DNA of 64,000 bases from Megalonaias nervosa (taxonomy: Eukaryota; Mollusca; Bivalvia; Unionida; Unionidae). Positions 50,544 to 59,500 of the stretch are shown in pieces; within the stretch, counting starts at the first letter, position 1; the number at the start of each line of letters is the position of its first letter. The notes beneath the pieces are model-generated. The model had not been told where the DNA came from, made no database searches, and saw only the letters and a program-made list of their open reading frames with translations. The stretch lies in assembly GCA_016617855.1 (NCBI GenBank), contig JAECUM010094092.1, positions 1 through 64,000 on the forward strand, in the 5' to 3' direction. The position numbers were made by a program, and so were the translations under genes.

Positions 50544-53500
50544 ATGATACTTAAAACTATGTAAATAGCAAGTTTTGTTTTAAGAATATAATTGGTAAAG
50601 AACAGTTTCTAATTTAATATTTTGTAAAGAAAGATTTTAACTTTCATGTTTGTGTTATTTTCCTTATAAAATTAGTTTGAAACCATAAGTGAACCTAAAA
50701 TGGCAGACATTGCTGTGTATTGGAAATGTTTCTTAAAGAGACTATTTTCATGAATAATTCAGCCAATAGATTAAGGAAAATGTACAATTCATAGAAAGCA
50801 ATGTGTGAATATTATGTGATAGAAGATTTAGCTTAATGTAATCATGTAAGTCAGAAACGTGGGACAATGCTGTGTTGTGAAATTCAAAAAGTGCTGCAAC
50901 TTTGTAAGGTCAAATTGTATTCTGGCATTTAATTTTGTAAAAATATGAAAAGAACAGTGAAGCAAATACTTTTTATCCAATGCATGATGTAGCTACAAGT
51001 ATGTAGGCAAACAAAGCCATTCATATGTAATCCTGTCAGTGGATTGTTGTAACAAGGCTAGAAAGTGAGTGGTTATATCAAGAAAATCCCTCTTCCTAAA
51101 AATAGATGCACTTGCATGTGATTCATGGAGCCATGTATATTCATGGTTGAACCTATTGGAAAGAAGGGTCTGGTTCAGTCATATATCGACATTAATGCTT
51201 CATTGTGTCGTCTATGAATAGTTAGTAATGTTTAATCAGCAACAATGCAATTAGGATGAACAATATGGTACAGAGTTACTTGGCCTTTACTCAGTGTTCA
51301 TGTTACAGGGGTTGTTTCAGAATAATTTTAAAATCTTTTTTTCGAGTGCCGTTTTATAAAGAACTTTCTGCAAGTAAAAATGAAATTAAGTGTTTGTTTA
51401 TTATTCATTGTACTAACTTACAAGACTATGATCTTGTTACTCCTATTGTTTAAAATTAATTTGGTCTTTTTAAGACATATGGCTATAATACACTGCATGT
51501 ATCTCCATCCAGTGAATACAACAATTTTTATATGTACAAAGTATGTTTATAATAGACATGCAACATAATACTAATTTTTCAACTTGAAGTATTGCTTGAA
51601 ACCTAATGTTGAATGGATACTGATAGAGGACATAATTCAGATAAGAGAAAGAAAACACACACACACACATATATATATATATAGATTGATATCTCTAAAG
51701 TAGTTCAGTATTGATACAGTAAACTGGTTCTTTCTTTTTTTATCATTTATAATCATTGAACCTTAATTGTATCAGTGTCTACAGGTAAATATACAGGCTT
51801 GTAGGAAGATGTAATATGATAGCACTAGTTTATTACTTTTAACGATTGTTTAGGCTTGGTTTGGTATTTTTTGACACTGCAAGACAAGTTATTTGGTGTT
51901 GAGACAGTTTGAGTCAAGTGACTTGCCCAAGGACACACCACAGTAGCCTATCTTTGCTTCTTTGATTGTAGGATTCAAACATGCTTTCCTTTGAATGCAA
52001 GTCTGACACACCAGGCATGCTTAGGGATTGACATCTGCAACAGAAACATTTGTGGTTGTCTTGCATTTTGTAGAAAGAAGAAATCTTTCAGTTTGGAGGT
52101 GAATACATCAAGGTCACTTTATCTGAAAAGAAAATGATCTTTATGCAATGGCTTTAGTATTGGGTCATGTACCTTGGCCAAACTTTGGATAGCTTTCACT
52201 TATAAAAGAAGCCTATAGTTTGTTTTTTTTTCAAAGGCCAAGGTGGCACAAGAGGAAAAGGAATCTAAACTGCAGAGATGCTGCCAGAGCATGTAAAATC
52301 TCGAAGTATCAGAATACCTGTGAGCTGTGTAAAATTATACATAAGTCGTAAAGAACGGTTTCCCAAGTTGTTCCAGCTGGCTAAGCCAGCATTGTATATG
52401 CCCCTTCTGATCTATGCTTATACACCTAGAGGTGACATCTTTTAAAGATTCTGATTTCAATAGAACTCCAATAGAGTGGTATAAGAGGGAAGAGATTTAT
52501 ATTGTAGTGTTGGGTAAATATTGACAAATGTCCATATGTCCGTTTCCAGCTCCCCACTTTTTTCTTTACTCTTAATTTTGTGATAACTTCGGAGCTCCCC
52601 ACTGTACATAAAATCCAGGCAACATCTCTGAAAATAACTTCAATTACACACTATATAATGGCATCCAAAAACTTCTGCAATAAATCTTGCTGATACAGAA
52701 AGAAAAGTATGCTGGAGATTTGGAGTTGGACAGCCAAATGGTCATGGTCATAATGACCCAAACAGGGAAAGATGTTCTCAGCTATTGTCTTTCAACAACA
52801 TTTACACATGGTTAGCCTTATTGGCAATGAAGTGGACTATTGCTTGTAGAGTAAAGGTCTTGGCTAAGGTCATGGAGACCTACTGGTCAATACTGTGTTG
52901 AGTTGGCTATGCTCTTTTAGTGCTGTGCTTGCTGTGTTAAGGCTGTTACAAGTAAAATATACATGGTACCCAGGGAAGGCACTTCCAGTATTGCACAATC
53001 ACCCATAGCTGCAATTTAGAATTTTGTGTTGTTTTCATATAAACTCTTCGGGTAATCCAAGTTCTTGAGCATATATTTTTAAAAATGTGCATTCCATGAG
53101 TACCATGAATGTTTAATTAGAATAGCCCTTATTAAATATGGGGCAGGTATGTAACATATTCACTAGATTTTTTTTCTCTCATGGTTTATAGTAGTTAATT
53201 TGTGTGATAAGAAATATTGACAATATTCACTTTTCTGGGAAAGCTTGTTCCACTGTGTAAGAAAAGACATGCCACAATCCTAAGCATTTTTTCATTGTGA
53301 AAATGTTTTACCTTCTGTGCACTCAGGTTTGTTAGTCCTGTAAAATGATCAGTTCTAGCAGTTTGCTACAACTTTGCTGGAAACAGGAAAGAAAATTGGG
53401 GCAAATGGTTATAGGCTTTGTTAGGTCTTGAGTGAAGTAGCATTGGAGGTGGGAAAAGTGGTCATTTTACAGTAATACAAACCAATCTGGATTTTTTCAA

Positions 53501-56500
53501 ATTTTTATGCCTTTGTTTTGAAAACACAACATTCTGAATTACAAAGTAATAGAAAATTAATTTTTTTATGTAGTGAAATTTTAACAGGAGTTTCCATTTT
53601 GGACACGGGTATGGAGAATGTATAGCAGCACCTCATAGAATGATGCTTAGAAAATAAAAGCAACAATTTATATGTATATAATAAGAAACCAGTCAAGTAG
53701 ATTGTAAATAGGCATAATGTGGACAGCTAACATTTAAGATTATTTTGGCCAAAAAGGTTGAAGTTCAGGGTTACGAAACTTGAGGAGTGGATTCCCAGTT
53801 CTCATATGATCTTAGTTATTACAGACCATATAAATATGTAGACTTGTAGGAAAGATGCAATAGATTCCAAAAATTTACTTACATCATGCTCATGGGTTGG
53901 TGTTTGAAATTTGATCTGGTTAATGTTGGGGTTAAAGTAATTGTGCTATCTGTTAACTGTTTATTTAAGATGCAAGTTTGGACAATTGGGACCAGGTAAA
54001 GGGCAGTTCAATTCTCCCCATGGGTTCTGTCTCGGAATTGAAGAAGACATCACTGTTGCTGACACAAACAACCATAGAATACAGGTGTTTGAGAAAACGG
54101 GTGAATTCAAGTACCAGTTTGGGATACCAGGTATGCCATATAAATTTTTATTAACAACTTCTTTAGTTATTGATATCAGTCTTGGCCTTCTGCCAACCTT
54201 TGCACTGTAGTTTCTTTTTTCTTTTACCAAAAGATGTCATTGAAAAGGTTATTGTCTGAAATGTGCAATGCTAAAAAAAAAAGTTGTGACTTAAGTGTGT
54301 GACTCTTGTGTCCTGTTTTGGTTCCATCTCAAAAGATAACCTCCCCTAGATATATAATGAATGTTTAATAGTAGTAATATATTATGTATTATTGCTCTAC
54401 TTTTCCAAGTTCCAGTCTCCAGTCCAGGATGACTTCCCTCCAACATTGGTAATTTGAGGCCTAAAAACAAAATGTCATGGTCTAATGGCCTTGATCACTT
54501 GTTCAGAACATTGTACTTGTTTACATGAACTTGGTGTGATGTAACATGTCACTTGGAACTTGAATTTCATTAATTAGGGTGTCATTTGCCACAATTTCCA
54601 TCAATTGTCACCATTCTTTGTTACTTTCTTTTGCATTCATTTACATTAAGCCACAAAAAACAGAGTACTTCCGGTCAGCCGACCGTCCGTCTTTTTTGTT
54701 GTCAACCCTGGCACTCTTTTCCCCACATGGATTAAGAGAAAGCTCCCAATATTGATTTGTGCATTTAATTTTGCCAAGTACTTGAGGTGCTTTGTACGTT
54801 ATATATACTAATCCTTTATATATATTTGTGTGTGTGTGTGGTTTGTTTTTTGGGTTTTTTTTTTTTTATAAAGACAATTGGGAACTTTCCTCCCCGCCTC
54901 CATTAAGCCTTGTTTCCATATGTTCCCTCTTGACTCCTGGAGATAGGGTATTTATTACCCTCTATACTTAAATTCTAGTCTTGGGGTTGGGACACCCACC
55001 TCACCTGCTCAGTTTGTGCATTAACTGCATAAAACACTGCTGTATTATTGGTCTCCATGGACAAGTCATCAATTGCAGTATATCTTGGACATCAAGGAAG
55101 CAATTCCTGCCCCTTCTGTTTGCATGGAAGTCCACAATCTCATCAGATGGGCAGCCTCAGAAGGGGTGGGGGAGGGAGTTCTCAGAGTCTGCCACATTCT
55201 GTTCAAGAGAAATATCCAGTGATCAGCCTGTTCATAAGGCACAGGTAATCTTCTGTAAATGTGCTCAGCACCAGTCAACAGTTAGTCTGTTTCAGCTTTG
55301 GGGAAAAGCTAATAGTAGACTTGTTTGCAGTACGGTTAAGCAGAAAGCTACATCCTTTCCTCTCTGTTCCAGGCAATACTGCATGGGTCATGAATGCCTC
55401 AAGTCTAAAGTAGGATGACCTGTTTGCCTATGCCTTTCCACCTTTCAGAACAATACCTACACCTTCCGACCTTTCAGAATAATCTCTGAAGTTCTTCATA
55501 GAGTTGTGCCTGGTCAGCAGATACTGAAGTGGAATTGACTCCATGCCTGCAATTTCACATCTTTCATAATAATCCCTGAAGTTCTTCACAGAGCTTGGAC
55601 TTCTGTTGAGTGACTTGTAAATCCCCGATGTATCCCCGGCAGTCATTGTTCCTTGATTTCCTGAACTTGTTGGGGGATGCCTATAGTGCTAAGGATATGC
55701 TGTCGTATCAAAGTGGGTCCTGCACATCAATTCGGAGTCTCCACCTTCATGCTGAGCTTGTATCGAACCATCAATATGCCAGACAAATTTTCGAGTAGGT
55801 GTGCAGACTGCAGTGCTTAAGCTAAAAGACATGGACCTCTGAAGTTCACAATCCCAGGTGGAGAGCATTCGGTAATCGGTGCAATTGGCAGTGCAGTTGA
55901 AAATTTTCCTCTTCTTTTTGAAGGAAAAGATTGCTCAGTTTTACCTATTAAGGGTTTAAGAGCAACTCTTGCCAATACAAATAAGTTCACTATGGACTCC
56001 ACCATTGGGTTGGACCCTCATCTAGAACACCATTTTTTAGCACATGATAGGCATGACAGCCAGTATATTTAAAGCAAGATGAACTATGGAAAAACCACCG
56101 ACCCATGGAAAGCTACTGGCAAGCTTTCTTGCACACCCACATTTGTTGAGCCACAACTTAAAACTCGTCTGGACAGATGCAATACATGTTTGTGATCTGG
56201 AAAGGTGAGCACCTTAGACCTCTAGGTTCTCCCCCCCCCCAATTAAAGAATTGATCAGGTTTTTTAAGACTCAAAATCTGGTCTCTGTGCCAAGGTGGGA
56301 CCTTTCATGTTTTCTTTGGTCATTATCTCGACTAGGTAATAAAACCTGGAGTGAGACTTGATTCAAGAATATCCCCTTCAAAATTGTCTTCCTATCCCTT
56401 TTAGCAACATCTAGAAGGAATGAAATTCATTGCCAATGGAAGAATTGGCTACCTTCAGTAGGCCGTGAATCTGTTGAAATCCTTTTCTTGGTTGCTCTCA

Positions 56501-59500
56501 GAAGTACTTTTTTATATTTCTGCAGCCTACATATCTGTTAAAGAATGTTCTGCATTCAGTATCTCCAGAACCCAGGTAGATTATATATCAAGAGAGCTTA
56601 TCAGTCTCTGTGAGAGATCATTCCTTCATTTGAATCAAGCCTTTGAGGTTTCATTTATTGTTGCATCTTGGGGTTTTTCTTAATCATCATTAATTGATGC
56701 CATGAAAGCTGTCAAACTCCACTTTCTCTTTGCATTACCTTTACTCATTGTTTGGGGCAATGGTTGGCCATGTAAACTAAGGCACTTGCACATCATCCTT
56801 CTGTGTGACATGGCTTGACTAACATGCATGTAAGAGAAATTACCAGTAGCTTGGTAGGTTGGTGATTATTCCTGCACAAATACTGGCAGCCATATATCAT
56901 GTGTAGAATAATGGTGGTTAATCCCACAAAACTAAACCAAATTGTTCCATGTCACACCAGAGCAACCCTTGTGGCCTGATTGAGTTAATCCAGCAAGTTG
57001 TAAAAATACCGTCTGTACTGTCTTCAATAGAGCATTCTACCATTGTAATGGCAACGGATGGTATAATTACTTTGGCATTTGGTCATGGGGCTGTTGGCCT
57101 CTCTTCAGGCTAGAAAAGTGGGCAACAAAATAACAGCAGATAATATATTGTCGCCGTAATAAATTTAGTATTAGGGTGGATGGTGAAACTAATTTTAATT
57201 GTAGTACTTTTCTCGAATTCCCTCCCTCTCTCCCTGCTCTGATGTCCTTTCAGTCTTAGTTCCAGACAGACTATTGCCAGGAAAAGGCAACAGCAACTTA
57301 ATAACAGTTAAGTATTACCTCATTAAAATCACTTTTTGCAAACAGGAAACAAAGACCCAGCTGCATTTGTTTGCCCTGTATATTAAACTGTAGTCGATAC
57401 ATAGTTGGTGTTGGCTTTTAGGTACCTTGTTATATGGATAGTGGCAACATTGAGTTTATGTCAGATGAATAAACATTTGAAGCAGTATTGCCAGATGACC
57501 GGTAGCTGGCTACTGTGCTGTAAATCATGGCTTGTACAATCATTGAAAATGCTTGAAATTGACAGGTTGCTTGGAAAAGTCTTCATTTATTTTTAAATCC
57601 TTTTTAATACTACTGAAGAGTATATGAGCATAGGTCAATATTTTCAGAAGAGTCCAGATTACCAGTACGTGGCACCAATGCTGGAAATGTTGATGCGCCA
57701 GAATCCCTTGACATTTATTGGCATAAATTCTTGTTTTAGGTCCATTCAGGGCGAAAAATTGTGCAAGGGAAAAATCTTTTAAATTGTGGTAGCTGTCATT
57801 AAAATGTGTGGTGATGTAAGATTATTTAAATAAAGATGGATCATCAGAGTTATCTATATCAAATCAACATTTGTGTTCAAATATTTGATGATGGGTTTTT
57901 CCAGCATACAGTAAGCCACCCACACTTGTTTAAAGTTGTTAAATAATAATAGATGTTGAAGAGTTAGTACATGTTAAATGTTTCTTTGATACCCTTGCTA
58001 CTGATATTTGCATTAATGTTGGAGCAGCGCAAACGTCTGGGTCTGTTACATTTAGTTGATGAACCATTCATAGTTTCTTGATCAATTTAGGACTGACAGT
58101 AAAATCTTATATAAACAACTGTAGGCCTGCTTTTCTGACATGATGGAACCCTCAAATTTGCTAGATGACCGCAAATATGCCCAAAATGTGTTTATAATCT
58201 TACCTATGTTGGGTAAATTTTCATTGCACTCTACAAGACAAGGAATGATGATGTCATCATTGTCCCCAGTTAAACATTTCACTGAATTGAGCAGCTCACT
58301 GGATGGTACCTTTTGAAAAGCAGCATCAATAATAACAGTTGGATAATTTCTGTTTAAAAACTGTTGATGTAATTCTGTCAAAGAATTTATAATTTGATAA
58401 ATAGTTTAGAAGAAAGACCATATTGGGGAATGCACCTTTTAAAATTTATATTGAAGTCTGGTATGAAGAAATTTTGCAATCTTAGGAATCTTTGTACTGT
58501 AAGTATAAAACGAGGCATAATTCAATATTAGTTCTGAAATGGAATGTCTGTTAAAGGAGACCTTCCATTCACTATTTGGATACTGTAAAATATATTTATA
58601 AAGTTTTCAGATGTATTTAAAAAGTTCTAATTATAAGAATATTTATAACCCTGATTGATACATTGATAATATTTAATCAGCTGTACATATTTGAAGGGAA
58701 AAAGAAATCATAAGTTTCTTTATGCATGTTCACCAATTCCAGTTTACTAGGTTGATGGGGACTAATAAAATCTCCAAAGAACTAGTAATATTTGAACCGA
58801 CACTAGTCTCCTGAGCTATTGAACATACTTGGCAAACATCTATCTGTCATGTCCGTTCGTAATAAGAGGCAATAGACATACAGAAACTCGAGACAGGCAG
58901 CCTAGATTCAGAAAAATTGATACTAGGATACCCCACAAGTATGCATATAGGTTATCTCTGGTCCTATAGTTGTCTGATATTTTATGGGAGACAAAAAAGG
59001 CAGTCCTGTAACTTGCTTCATTTCAGGTAAAACGTTTCCATTTTATCCATGAAAAGTGAGTATAATCCATGTGCATGTGGTGGAGGTATCACAAATCAGT
59101 TCTCATGTTTTTTATTGTCAGGCCGAGAGGAGGGTCAATTATGGTATCCAAGAAAGGTGGCAGTCATGAGGAATTCTGGGAAATACGTGGTTTGTGATCG
59201 TGGAAATGAGCGGTCGAGGATGCAGATTTTTACCAGAAATGGACATTTCATTAAAAAGATTGCTATTCGCTACATTGATATTGTTGCAGGTCTAGCCATT
59301 ACTCAACAAGGTAAAACAACTTTATCAGTCATGTATGTAGTAGTACGATGACTGATTTTGACCCTGTATCTTGTGCAGCTGATCTTGCTTTAGAATCTAG
59401 ACTTTGTCATTCTCACTGATAAAAACCGATGTCATTAGGATGGTATGCACAAAGTGCATTAACAGTTTTCACTCCAGGCACTGATTTACACTATTATGTT

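Larger units (their letters stand above)
50143..51690 (+). mobile_element. hAT-like repeat (family R2), copy 3, 3' truncated
   Basis: Starts CAGGGTCATGCTACCAGG and follows the complete R2 copy to the internal AC/AT microsatellite at 51655-51683, after which the terminal ~110 bases of the family are missing. A second AT microsatellite lies at 50509-50540. Confidence 0.78.
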
